The notes under the pieces were generated by a model, which saw only the letters and a program-made list of their open reading frames with translations, had not been told where the DNA came from and did not search any database. Below, in pieces: positions 44,988 to 54,694 of a stretch of 64,000 nt of DNA. Origin of the DNA: an uncultured Carboxylicivirga sp. (GTDB lineage: Bacteria; Bacteroidota; Bacteroidia; Bacteroidales; Marinilabiliaceae); the NCBI RefSeq assembly GCF_963668385.1, contig NZ_OY764327.1, positions 5,304,501 through 5,368,500 on the forward strand. The letters are read 5' to 3'. The position numbers and the translations under genes are program-made. How positions within the stretch are numbered: the first letter of the stretch is position 1; each line of letters opens with the position of its first letter.

Positions 44988-47894
44988 TTACAAATTTGTG
45001 ATGTATCTTCCTAAGTTTTCGCCTTGCTTAATATCAAGTTTCTGTCTTAATTTATATCTGTTATTTTCGACTGCCCTGGCTGAAATATTCATTAATGAAG
45101 CAATTTCCTTTGAGCTCATTCCCATGCGTATATACGCAGCTAATTTTTGCTCCCTTGGTGTCAAATCCGGATGAACTTCTTTTAAACGATCTAAAAATGA
45201 TTCATGAACCTGTTCAAGATGAAGCTCAAATACTTCCCAATAACTCTCACTATCAAGATCTTTATCAATTCTTCTTATTAAATTTTGAATTTTGTTCTCA
45301 AGTTCCGATTTGTCACTAATTCCTTTTAGCTTTTTAAGTTGTAACTTTAATGTTCCCAGAAATTCATTTTTCCGTATAATGTTCATTGTTGAATTAGCCA
45401 ATTCTTTTTCTTTGTGTACCATCTCATTACGCAATTTTTCATTACGTAACTTTATCATCTCCTTTTCGGCATTTAATGCTTCGCGTTGTAACTTTTCTTC
45501 TTTATCTTTATAAAGAGCTCGTTGCTTTAGTACTTCCTTAGCTCGACTAATCTCTAATCTTTTGTTGAATATTAAAAACACCAGCAATGTAATTATTAGA
45601 ATACCTATCAAATAAGTAATCTTTGCTGTTAATGATCGATACCATGGAGGAAGAACTTCAAACTTAAACGAAATTGGACTTGTTTGTATGCCATATCTGT
45701 TTATTGCCTTAACAGTAAATTCATAATTCCCTTCTTTAAGCTTTGTAAATTCTCTTACTGTCCTATCAGACCATGATGTATAAGATTCATCAACACCTTT
45801 TAAAAACGAAGAGTATTGAACCTCATCATCTTCATAATAAGTAGCAGCATACTGCACCGTAAAAGAGTTATTACGAAACTCATAAACAGGTATAACCGAT
45901 TGCTCTAACTTATTATTACCTTGACTTAACACATAAGGTATTGTATCTGTTACACCTTTAAAAGACCGAATATGTATCTTAAACGGTTTACGATAGTTCT
46001 TAATTTGATCCACTTGATAATGAGCAAAACCATCTTCTACACCAAAAAATGTTTCTTTATTATTGGGTACTAAAAGCGACTCAAAACTATTAACTAATTT
46101 ATTATGAAGAACCTTAAATGGAAACTCAATCTTCTTATAAGTAGCATCTTCCATATGCCTTAGTACACCAACCATTCCATAATGGAAATACCAAAGATTT
46201 TTGTAATCATCCATATAGATACTTTTGGGGAAGTAATTCTTCTCAAAAAAAGAATCCCACTTAGTATATCTTTCAAACTTATCCTGTTTTGCATTCCATT
46301 TATACATTCCCTGATCGCCAACGAACACACATTCACCATCCATTTTATTCACCACAATATCAGAAGCATTGGTATCAACAGAAGCAAATGGAATATTATC
46401 AACTTCCGACACCTTACTGTAATCCTTATTGAATTGAAGTCTAAATATTCCTTCATATCCATGAGTAATCCAGAGATTACCATCTTTATCCCATTCTATA
46501 AATCGAGAGGAGATATCGAATCCCTGAATCTTCCATTTAAACTTCCATTTTAAACCTATTTTTTCAAGAAGTAATAAACCATTATAGGTTCCAACAATCA
46601 TTTGATGGGGATTATTATATATTGGCCGAAAAATCCATGCTCCTTTAATAACGGAAGGTGTTATTAACTGAGCTCTCTTATTTTTTATCTCAAAAATACC
46701 TAGGTTATGACCACACAATATCTGGTCCTTATCCTTAAAAAGGCTCCATACCTGACCTTCTGAATTTTCAATTTTGTGGAAGTTTTTTCTGGTAATTAAA
46801 GGATTATGCAAAACGTCTTCATCAATAGTAAATAAAGCCTGATTGGTTCCCATATAATATTGACCATTATAATTCTTCATTACATACCCTGTACCAATAT
46901 CATAGTAACCTTGTAAAAAGGTTATGCTTGTATTAAAATTGACTCTTACAATACCATTATCCAAACCACCCCAAATATTTCCCTCGTCATCAACAAAAAC
47001 ACTTAATACAGTATTATTTGCCAAGCCTTTATCCTTATCTATGTGCATAACAATATTACCATCTAAATCAGTAATAAGCAGTCCACTCTGAATAGTACCA
47101 AATACTAAAAAATCGTCTTTATAATTTGTTCCGCAAAAAATATTTGCTTTAATTAATTTCTTATTTGCTCCTACACTCCATGGTTTAATTGTATTCATAT
47201 CCCACACAAATAAACCATGGGTCATTGTGCCAATAATCACCTTATCTTCTGATACAGAAAGAACTGAAGTAATCATTTTATCTTTAAATATCTGACCTCC
47301 AGGCACACGATACACTTTATCACCCCTAACTTCCATCAAGCCCTCACTCTCCTCGTGTAATAGTAACAACCCATTTATTAAATATGAAGACGAAAATCTG
47401 GATTTTGCTTCTATTACAGTAGTTAATTCATCATGTTCATAAAATAGCAAATTCGTCTCCGACTGAAAAACAACTTTATTATTCCAATAATGAATATTCC
47501 AGAACTCACCACTTTGTTGAAGTTGCTTTGTTAAGGGGTAAGAATGAAATTTTAATTGCCGTAATGAATCATCATACTGATAATAACCTACTTGATTAAA
47601 TAAACCTGCATATATACGATCATCAATAGCCTTTACACTGCGCACAACAAACGGAGAGCCTTCTCGATGTAATTGCCAATTGACACCATCAAATTCTAAA
47701 ACACCATCATTATTCGCAAAATAAATTAAATCGTGTTTATTCTGACTTATTCTCCAGTTCTGCGTGCCTCCTCCGTATTGACGACGGTTAAAATATTCCA
47801 TTTCAGGAAGGCCAACTTTTTGCGCATAAATTGAACAAGCAGTAAAAATTAAAATAAATGTGATAGTATTACTTAATATAGAGGATCTTTTCAT
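44988..47894 (-). CDS. Membrane-spanning one-component regulator: Reg_prop propeller, Y_Y_Y, LuxR-type HTH
   Basis: Probable activator of the glucan locus. From the ATG at 47894 it has 968 residues; a TTG-based extension to 47921 would overlap the preceding gene's terminator and is rejected. A signal segment (to about 25) is followed by a periplasmic two-propeller region of Reg_prop-like repeats, a Y_Y_Y domain, one membrane helix (about 755-777), a Lys/Glu-rich coiled coil, and a C-terminal LuxR-type HTH (LTPREQKLAAYIRMGMSS, then ISARAVENNRYKLRQ). There is no kinase domain, so the periplasmic signal must pass directly to DNA. It is encoded immediately upstream of susC. The family resembles HTCS proteins without phosphorelay domains. 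Confidence 0.93.
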   Translation of the reverse strand: MKRSSILSNTITFILIFTACSIYAQKVGLPEMEYFNRRQYGGGTQNWRISQNKHDLIYFANNDGVLEFDGVNWQLHREGSPFVVRSVKAIDDRIYAGLFNQVGYYQYDDSLRQLKFHSYPLTKQLQQSGEFWNIHYWNNKVVFQSETNLLFYEHDELTTVIEAKSRFSSSYLINGLLLLHEESEGLMEVRGDKVYRVPGGQIFKDKMITSVLSVSEDKVIIGTMTHGLFVWDMNTIKPWSVGANKKLIKANIFCGTNYKDDFLVFGTIQSGLLITDLDGNIVMHIDKDKGLANNTVLSVFVDDEGNIWGGLDNGIVRVNFNTSITFLQGYYDIGTGYVMKNYNGQYYMGTNQALFTIDEDVLHNPLITRKNFHKIENSEGQVWSLFKDKDQILCGHNLGIFEIKNKRAQLITPSVIKGAWIFRPIYNNPHQMIVGTYNGLLLLEKIGLKWKFKWKIQGFDISSRFIEWDKDGNLWITHGYEGIFRLQFNKDYSKVSEVDNIPFASVDTNASDIVVNKMDGECVFVGDQGMYKWNAKQDKFERYTKWDSFFEKNYFPKSIYMDDYKNLWYFHYGMVGVLRHMEDATYKKIEFPFKVLHNKLVNSFESLLVPNNKETFFGVEDGFAHYQVDQIKNYRKPFKIHIRSFKGVTDTIPYVLSQGNNKLEQSVIPVYEFRNNSFTVQYAATYYEDDEVQYSSFLKGVDESYTSWSDRTVREFTKLKEGNYEFTVKAINRYGIQTSPISFKFEVLPPWYRSLTAKITYLIGILIITLLVFLIFNKRLEISRAKEVLKQRALYKDKEEKLQREALNAEKEMIKLRNEKLRNEMVHKEKELANSTMNIIRKNEFLGTLKLQLKKLKGISDKSELENKIQNLIRRIDKDLDSESYWEVFELHLEQVHESFLDRLKEVHPDLTPREQKLAAYIRMGMSSKEIASLMNISARAVENNRYKLRQKLDIKQGENLGRYITNL

Positions 47895-47920
47895 TTTCAG
47901 GTGATTTTTAGCTATAAGCA

Positions 47921-47957
47921 AAATAAAGAAAAGCTGCCTTTATATAAAAGCAGCTTT
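47921..47957 (-). terminator. Intrinsic terminator of the sugar transferase gene
   Basis: AAAGCTGC/GCAGCTTT with a 12-nt loop; on the minus strand a T-rich tract follows. It lies between the sugar transferase stop and the propeller regulator's start. Confidence 0.8.
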
Positions 47958-47984
47958 CGCATAACATTCAAAAATATTTTAATA

Positions 47985-48965
47985 CTAGGCACTCCTAATC
48001 TTACCTGTCAAGATATTATATACGGCTAAAAAGAAATATTTAATATTAGTTGTATACGGATACTTCTCCTTTTCCTCCATATAAATACGCTCAGCCTCAA
48101 TATTTCCTTTATTATCTGCCATTAATAAAGAAACATATGGAGGAATGCAGCCTGGTTTAAATTGAACTCGCTTTTGACGAATATCTTCCGGCAATTCTTT
48201 AAATCGAGCTTCACTAAGTGGTCTGACTCCAACTAATGCTAAATCACCTTTTAGTAAGTTAAATAACTGAGGTAATTCATCAATCCAGTATTTTCTAAGA
48301 AACTTACCTAATCTTGTTAATCGAAAATCATCTTTTGGCTTTCCTTTTGTATTATATCCATTCATTCCAACCACATATTCCTGCAAATATTCCGAATATG
48401 GATACATTGTCCTAATCTTATAAACTTTTACTCTATTGCCTCCTTTTCCAATTCGTTCCATCGGAATAATAAATCTACTATTATTTTCTGGTTCGATTTT
48501 TGGCAAAGCAATTTTCATAACGCATATATGCAAAGTATCTTTGATGTTTCTGAAATCAATTATTGTAAATCCGGCATTAACTAATCGTCCCATCACTTCA
48601 GCTTTAGACTTACGATCCTTGAATAACTTATAATACTTTGATTCACTCATTTTAATATTACATAGAAGTAATCCCCCATCACCTAACAAATGATTTAATT
48701 GATAAAGATATTTCTGACCTTCTTTAAAAATTAGTGGATTTAAATCAATTATGACATTAAAACCCGATTGAGTTAATGTTGATCGATGATGATGAAAATC
48801 AAATACAGCTATATTTTTTTGAGTAAGAGATGCATTCTCTGACATAAAACGAAACACATCTTCACCTTGACTCTTGATTAATCGATAAATCGTTGAGCTT
48901 CGATGCAACGCTGAAATCGGTTTATGATCCGAAACTTTTCGTATTGATGTCCCTCCTGCTGCCAT
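47985..48965 (-). CDS. Bacterial sugar transferase-like protein with an unusual N-terminal domain
   Basis: 326 residues. The C-terminal half (about 165-326) is a bacterial sugar transferase/phosphoglycosyl transferase domain: RIGKGGNRVKVYKIRTMYP, DDFRLTRLGKFLRKYWIDEL, PQLFNLLKGDLALVGVRPLS. Such enzymes move a sugar-1-phosphate onto undecaprenyl phosphate to begin a glycan repeat. The N-terminal half lacks the usual multi-pass helices and instead has a soluble alpha/beta domain (NIAVFDFHHHRSTL; GDGGLLLCNIKMSE) faintly like an SAM-methyltransferase core. The frame stays open 27 codons upstream of the chosen ATG with no ATG, GTG or TTG, so the true start may be unconventional. It ends the polysaccharide cluster. 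Confidence 0.75.
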   Translation of the reverse strand: MAAGGTSIRKVSDHKPISALHRSSTIYRLIKSQGEDVFRFMSENASLTQKNIAVFDFHHHRSTLTQSGFNVIIDLNPLIFKEGQKYLYQLNHLLGDGGLLLCNIKMSESKYYKLFKDRKSKAEVMGRLVNAGFTIIDFRNIKDTLHICVMKIALPKIEPENNSRFIIPMERIGKGGNRVKVYKIRTMYPYSEYLQEYVVGMNGYNTKGKPKDDFRLTRLGKFLRKYWIDELPQLFNLLKGDLALVGVRPLSEARFKELPEDIRQKRVQFKPGCIPPYVSLLMADNKGNIEAERIYMEEKEKYPYTTNIKYFFLAVYNILTGKIRSA

Positions 48966-49093
48966 CTTAAAAAACGTTTGTTTAAGTATACTTATAATTG
49001 ACCATCTAGCTCTAAATAATTTGACAATAGGAATAGATTCTTACATTAACGGTTAACTTTCTGATTCTATTTTTTGTATGTTAATCCTTTTAA

Positions 49094-50131
49094 ATGTCAA
49101 ATTACTTTAACCACTTTATCAGTATGAACAGACAAATTCTCTTTTTCTTCATCCTTCTTATTTTTGCAATTATTTCAGGAACAGGATTATTGATGTATAT
49201 CTTTCCTTTCAGGCTTGGTATAACTATTACACATGTTGTTTTCGCTACCCTTTTTCTTGTATTTATACTATTTCATCTTATAAATAATTTCAAAACAATT
49301 ATTCAATATTTATCAAAAGGGAAACGATCTATTTTATATTTCCTGATTAGTATCACTGTTATTACTCCAATTCTAATTGCTTCTTATACCCAAGCTCCCC
49401 CATTGGTAAAACTGTATCAACTGGGCAGTTTTTTTAAAAACCAAGGCATAACTAACAGTAGTCAGGTTAATTATCAAATAATAGACTTTACCCAAAAACA
49501 AGAGGAGCCAAATATTATTCTTGAATTAAAAAGAGGTGAGAGTTTTCAATATCCCCTTTTTGCCATCTGGATTGAAAGTTTAGAAGGAGAATATATTCAA
49601 ACCTTATATATTTCAAGATCCATAGCAACAAGTGAGTTTGGAAGAGCTTCGGTTAATAAAAGTATTATCAGACGACCAGAAGCATTACCTTACTGGTCAC
49701 ATAAAAGAGGAGAAATTGCTGGTGATGGTCTATACATTCCAAAAGAGCTACCAGCAGATTTAGATGGCGTTTCTGGAGCTACTCCATCTCACAATTTTAT
49801 ATTTAAAACAAACTATTTATTTGATAATAACAACAGTTACCGAATATTATTGGAGGTAAATCAATCGTTTGATTGGAACAATTACTATTCGAAGAAAAAA
49901 TTCCCTGAAGATAAGATATATTCAGGATCAGGTCAGGTTGGACAGCCTTCGTTAATTTATTCCTGCCAGATATCAAGTAAAGAACTAAAATCTGATATAA
50001 ATCCAAAGATTATGACATTAATTGGCCACGGACATCATTCAGGCAAAAATGGAGAGCTTTATTCCGATTTGTCAAATATCACCACAGCCCGCCACATTAC
50101 TGACCGAATAATACTGACAATAAAAAAATAA
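49094..50131 (+). CDS. Membrane protein with DUF4405-like helices and a DUF2271-like, possibly flavinylated domain
   Basis: 345 residues; Met11 is an alternative start. Three membrane helices occupy about 13-110, with a His near each end of the second (THVVFATLFLVFILFHLI), recalling heme-binding DUF4405 proteins. The remainder is extracytoplasmic. It has WIESLEGEYIQTLYISRS at its start and, near residue 225, DGVSGATP, which fits the D-x-x-S/T-G-A-T pattern to which ApbE enzymes attach FMN. These features resemble DUF2271-type proteins of extracytoplasmic electron transfer. No apbE gene is in the window, so cofactor attachment is inference. It is the only plus-strand gene in this part of the polysaccharide cluster. 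Confidence 0.6.
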   Translation: MSNYFNHFISMNRQILFFFILLIFAIISGTGLLMYIFPFRLGITITHVVFATLFLVFILFHLINNFKTIIQYLSKGKRSILYFLISITVITPILIASYTQAPPLVKLYQLGSFFKNQGITNSSQVNYQIIDFTQKQEEPNIILELKRGESFQYPLFAIWIESLEGEYIQTLYISRSIATSEFGRASVNKSIIRRPEALPYWSHKRGEIAGDGLYIPKELPADLDGVSGATPSHNFIFKTNYLFDNNNSYRILLEVNQSFDWNNYYSKKKFPEDKIYSGSGQVGQPSLIYSCQISSKELKSDINPKIMTLIGHGHHSGKNGELYSDLSNITTARHITDRIILTIKK

Positions 50132-50145
50132 AGCTCTTAATAGAT

Positions 50146-52056
50146 TTATGAAACAGTATTCTCTACCTTATGATCTAAATCACAGAATTGACTATTCTGC
50201 GAAATATATTCAGGCACAAGATCTTTCATACGACTTACCAAGAGAGTATCGTTCTCAATTTGTAAAGCAAATAACAAATCTTTGATTTTCTGCTCTACTT
50301 CACGATATACATGCCGACGTACTTTGCCTATCATTATTTTTTCATGATGCGTAGGCAATGTATTTTCTTTCGAAGCTAATAATTCTTCATATAACTTCTC
50401 ACCTGGACGCAGTCCTGTAAATACAATTTTAACATCCTCATCAACCTTTAAACCTGATAAACGAATCATTTCTGAAGCCAAATCAACAATCTTAACAGGC
50501 TCTCCCATATCAAATAAGAATATTTCACCTCCAGCTCCCATAAAACCAGCTTCTAATACTAATTGACAAGCTTCTGGTATTGTCATAAAATAACGGGTAA
50601 TATCCTTATGTGTTACTGTTATAGGTCCTCCTTGTGCTATTTGCCTTTTGAACAATGGAACCACAGATCCATTCGATCCTAAAACATTACCAAAACGAGT
50701 GGTTATAAAAGCAGTTTTTATGGTTTCTAATTGAGATAAGGCCTGAATATAAATTTCACAAATACGTTTTGAAGTTCCCATTACATTGGTAGGATTCACA
50801 GCCTTATCGGTAGATATCATTACAAATTTCTCAACATTAAACTGAATAGACAAATCTGCAAGGTTTTTGGTTCCTCCAATATTAACACGTATAGCTTCGT
50901 AAGGATACGTTTCCATTAACGGTACATGCTTATACGCAGCTGCATTAAAAACAATATCTGGTTTAAACCTATCAAATACATCAACCAATCTTTTTTTATT
51001 GGTTATATCTGCTAATACAACCTCAAAAGGAGCATCACTATGGCTTAACAACAACTCTTGTTGCAAATCATACAATGCTGACTCTGCAATATCAAGCATT
51101 ATTATCTTCTGTACACTAAAACGCAATAATTGTCGAACAATTTCAGATCCAATAGAACCGGCAGCACCAGTAACCAAAATTACCTTACCATCAAGTCCTT
51201 CCATTATACGACCCAAATTCAGCTTAATCTCATCTCTTCCTAAAATATCTTCAATTCGAATATCCCTGATCTGCTTATCATTTGAAATACCATTTACCCA
51301 GCTATCTACCGATGGCATTATTTTAAGTTTCCAACCTTTGTTAATACAGTCTTCTGTAATCTTATGTTTTTGTTGTATACTGATTGTCTTGATAGCTAAA
51401 ATAACTTCTTTCACATTTTTACTATCACCTGTCTCCAATGCTTTTTCCCATGATAAAACCGGATAAGAATGCATTTTAACTCCTAATTTGCAGGCACTAT
51501 CATCAATAAGCCCCACAACATTATATTCACTATCCATGTCGCTTTTAATGGCCTCAAGTGTAATTTGCCCCATATCACCCGCTCCATAAATAAAGACATT
51601 AGTAAATGTTCTTTTTTTGGTTAATAAAGCATAAATTTCTTTTACCAGTACCCGAAAACCGACCATTAATACGACTGTTGTAACAAAATGGGCCACCAAA
51701 ACCATACTTGCTACATTAATCCAATGAATATGCATTAGGTCAAATACATAATTAGCTAAAGATAAGATAAGAAAGGCAGCAAATGAAGTTAAAAGTACTT
51801 GCTTAAATTCATTATAGTTACTATGCCGAATTACACCTTTGTAAGAACCAGAAAACAAAAAGGCGGCACAATATACTACACCAACCCATAAAATATTGTT
51901 TATCAAGTTCGATACCGGATAATTAACCAACGATACATTTAACCTCACTGCATAAGCAAAAATAAATGCATTTATAACTAAAAATAAATCGATAGACAAT
52001 ATTAACCAGGGAGAAACAATTCTTCCCTTAACTATTCGTGAAAGTACCCACTTCAT
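50146..52056 (-). CDS. Membrane UDP-sugar 4,6-dehydratase (PglF/WbpM/CapD type)
   Basis: 636 residues: four N-terminal membrane helices (about 15-140), a first Rossmann domain (GAGDMG, 158-163) and the dehydratase domain with GAAGSIG (297-303). The usual YxxxK of short-chain dehydrogenases is Met426-x-x-x-Lys430 (NVMGTSK), as in long membrane-bound dehydratases that act on UDP-GlcNAc. The product would be a UDP-4-keto-6-deoxy sugar, the natural substrate of the PglE-like aminotransferase encoded in the same cluster. It is separated from Wzc by a 309-base gap and probably has its own promoter. Confidence 0.93.
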   Translation of the reverse strand: MKWVLSRIVKGRIVSPWLILSIDLFLVINAFIFAYAVRLNVSLVNYPVSNLINNILWVGVVYCAAFLFSGSYKGVIRHSNYNEFKQVLLTSFAAFLILSLANYVFDLMHIHWINVASMVLVAHFVTTVVLMVGFRVLVKEIYALLTKKRTFTNVFIYGAGDMGQITLEAIKSDMDSEYNVVGLIDDSACKLGVKMHSYPVLSWEKALETGDSKNVKEVILAIKTISIQQKHKITEDCINKGWKLKIMPSVDSWVNGISNDKQIRDIRIEDILGRDEIKLNLGRIMEGLDGKVILVTGAAGSIGSEIVRQLLRFSVQKIIMLDIAESALYDLQQELLLSHSDAPFEVVLADITNKKRLVDVFDRFKPDIVFNAAAYKHVPLMETYPYEAIRVNIGGTKNLADLSIQFNVEKFVMISTDKAVNPTNVMGTSKRICEIYIQALSQLETIKTAFITTRFGNVLGSNGSVVPLFKRQIAQGGPITVTHKDITRYFMTIPEACQLVLEAGFMGAGGEIFLFDMGEPVKIVDLASEMIRLSGLKVDEDVKIVFTGLRPGEKLYEELLASKENTLPTHHEKIMIGKVRRHVYREVEQKIKDLLFALQIENDTLLVSRMKDLVPEYISQNSQFCDLDHKVENTVS

Positions 52057-52365
52057 AATACTAGTTTTTCAAGTATTCTAATCTTTAAATCATCATCAAG
52101 CATTAGGATATATTTATATCCAAGCTTATAAAAAGTAACTAATTAGTTGTGTTTATATCCCTCCTAAAGCATTGTCAATTTATAACATATTTTGAGGCGA
52201 TTAACTATTTTTTGCCATACCGGCTAATAGATATGACGAACGCGTGTTTTTAATAGTTTAATGATTAAAGTCATTTTTCACTTTCACCACAAAACCTTAC
52301 ATGTTTTATTTCCAAGTAGATAGTTTACGAAGAATAAACCTGAGCTCAAGTTAATAGTGACAACA
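52057..52365. other. 309-bp intergenic region
   Basis: AT-rich, between the dehydratase start and the Wzc-type gene. A short hairpin AATGA/TCATT followed by T (about 52260-52278) is the only structure noticed. It presumably contains the dehydratase promoter; no -7 box stands out. Confidence 0.4.
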
Positions 52366-54693
52366 CTAATCGTAATACTTACCACTATATGCATAAGAAT
52401 TATAAGCCCTTTTTGTTACTGGCAAATCATTTAACAACAAACAAAGGTTCTTAATTTTAGCTACTTTACTATCCCTTAAAAGATTAAACAGCATAGCCTT
52501 CGGTGTATGATTATGACGTGTAACAAAAATAGTAAGATCGGCATATTTTTGAAGCAATGCCGCATCTGTAACCAAGCCAATTGGTGGTGAATCAATTACA
52601 ATGACTTCATATAATCGGTCTAATTCTTCCAATAAAGTATTGGTTCTGTCTCTGGCGATCAATTCTGCAGGATTTGGAGGTGTAACTCCAGCTGGTATAA
52701 CGTCCAGGTTTGGATATTCCGTAGTTTCAATTAAGTGCATATCCTTATCTGTACTCGACAAATGACGACTCAAACCTGTACCATTCGATTTAATCCTTAA
52801 CACCTTATCAATAGTTGGCCGACGCATATCAAAATCAATTAATAAAGTTTTCTTCCCTAACTGAGCGTATGAAATAGCTATGTTTACAGACGTAATACTT
52901 TTACCTTCTCCAGGCAAACCAGATGTCAACAATATTTTACGAGCACCTCCATTTGTTGGATAAAATTCAAGACTTGTTCTGATTGATCGAATGGTTTCTG
53001 ATATAGATGATCTTGGATTGAGCATACCATTTAGTATATCCTCACTTTTCGACCATCGAGGCACAACTCCAATTAAAGGTATTTGAGTTTTACTCTCCAG
53101 ATCTTCCCGATCTAAAATCTTATTGTTTGTCATTACAATCAGAAAGATAATTCCAAAGGGTAAAAACACCCCAAAGAAAACCACCATTATCAAGAAAGTT
53201 TTCATATTAGGTTTAACAATTCCCGCTGCTCTGGCATATTCAACCACTTCATTATCTGGTGTATTTGCAGCCTTGGCTAACTGAGCATCTGATCGTCTCT
53301 CAATCAGGTAAGTATACATCTTATCTGTTGTCTGGAATTTGCGCTCTATATCCAAGAGTTTTTGCTCTTGTTTTGGTAACCTTCTGATATCACGGCTCAA
53401 GGCCATTAATCGTTGATCAACACCATTAATGGCTTTATTTGTCGATTGGATATTACTTTGAGCCTGCTGCTCAATTGATCTTTTTAAAACATCCATTCGA
53501 CGAGCGATACGAGCAACATTAGGGTTCTCTATTTTTGAATTAAATTGCAATCCCTCTTTCTCTGCGTTTAAGGTACTTAGCTCAGTAATCATCTGTCCAA
53601 TCATCGGGTTTTCAACACCGTAAGCAGATGGAGGTAAAAGATTAAGTACATCCTGATCGCCTTTCATATAGTCCACCAGATAATTGAAATAATCCAGTTG
53701 TGTTTGCAATAAATTCTTCTCAACCTGCAGCTCTTGTGTTTTATCTATAATCATTTGCCCTTGAGCCGATACATCCATCATCTCGTTACGAGACCTGAAA
53801 TTTTCTAAAACAGATTTAGCAACGCTTAAAGAATCTCCTACTCCAATTAATTGACTTTCGATAAAGCGAATGGTGTTATTAGCCACCTGGTTTTTCTTTT
53901 CCAATGTGTAATTCACTGAATTTCGGGCCAACTCATTAATAAAATCTTTTCCTTTTTGAACATTGTTAACATCAAGACTTATATCAAAAACAGATGATCC
54001 TCTATGAAAATTATTAATACTAACCCTTGATTTAAAATTACTTATCAAATAGAACTCTGAATTAATAGTAAAACTATATTGCTTAGAACGATAATTGCTG
54101 CTTCCAATTTTATCTTCATTGGGAATAATAGCAAACTCATTACCATCGAGATTAATTTTTTCAAAAAAGACATGCCTTGATTTAAAATCTGCATTCTTCT
54201 CTTTTGTTAATTCAAATGTTTTTTCATCAATAAAATTAATGTTATAGTGTTGATAGACCACATCGCTTTTGGGCGTTTCTAATTTTATCACAAAAGGCGA
54301 TTCTTTGTATATCTCTCTTTTATAGAATGTTTCATCTTCGAAATAACTAATCTGAAAATCAAGATTAGCCAAAGTCTTTTCTATTTGTTTGGTAGAGGTT
54401 AAAATAACCAACTGGTTTTCAATATTGCTATAAGCTCCAATATTAATTCCAGGTAAAGCACCTTCGGCTGAACCAATTGTTGGTACTTCTTTTTGATCAC
54501 CAGAAATTAATAATTGGGCATTTACCTTATACAAGGGTACGGTTGATTTATATAAATAAAAAACAGCTGCCAACGTTATCACCAAACATATAGGTAAGAT
54601 ATACCAATAACGTAAAGCTCTTAATATGATTTTCCAAAAATCAAACGATTTTTCATCTTGCTGAAAAGATTCGCTATCGGGAAAATTATCCAT
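52366..54693 (-). CDS. Wzc-type chain-length determinant with tyrosine autokinase domain
   Basis: Inner-membrane polysaccharide copolymerase and BY-kinase of 775 residues. A Wzz domain starts after the first membrane helix (about 32-52). A long periplasmic coiled coil follows (about 280-490), then the second helix (about 500-525), and the kinase with Walker A SGLPGEGKS (Lys598), Walker A' LLIDFDMRRP and Walker B VIVIDSPP. The last 14 residues hold five tyrosines (KRAYNSYAYSGKYYD), the usual autophosphorylation tail. Gene spacing to Wza is one base. Together they control length and export of a surface polysaccharide. Confidence 0.95.
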   Translation of the reverse strand: MDNFPDSESFQQDEKSFDFWKIILRALRYWYILPICLVITLAAVFYLYKSTVPLYKVNAQLLISGDQKEVPTIGSAEGALPGINIGAYSNIENQLVILTSTKQIEKTLANLDFQISYFEDETFYKREIYKESPFVIKLETPKSDVVYQHYNINFIDEKTFELTKEKNADFKSRHVFFEKINLDGNEFAIIPNEDKIGSSNYRSKQYSFTINSEFYLISNFKSRVSINNFHRGSSVFDISLDVNNVQKGKDFINELARNSVNYTLEKKNQVANNTIRFIESQLIGVGDSLSVAKSVLENFRSRNEMMDVSAQGQMIIDKTQELQVEKNLLQTQLDYFNYLVDYMKGDQDVLNLLPPSAYGVENPMIGQMITELSTLNAEKEGLQFNSKIENPNVARIARRMDVLKRSIEQQAQSNIQSTNKAINGVDQRLMALSRDIRRLPKQEQKLLDIERKFQTTDKMYTYLIERRSDAQLAKAANTPDNEVVEYARAAGIVKPNMKTFLIMVVFFGVFLPFGIIFLIVMTNNKILDREDLESKTQIPLIGVVPRWSKSEDILNGMLNPRSSISETIRSIRTSLEFYPTNGGARKILLTSGLPGEGKSITSVNIAISYAQLGKKTLLIDFDMRRPTIDKVLRIKSNGTGLSRHLSSTDKDMHLIETTEYPNLDVIPAGVTPPNPAELIARDRTNTLLEELDRLYEVIVIDSPPIGLVTDAALLQKYADLTIFVTRHNHTPKAMLFNLLRDSKVAKIKNLCLLLNDLPVTKRAYNSYAYSGKYYD

Positions 54694-54694
54694 G

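Noticed and set aside
47895-47921. TTG-initiated extension of the propeller/LuxR regulator
   Set aside because: It reaches the edge of the preceding gene's terminator and precedes a normal ATG-started signal peptide.
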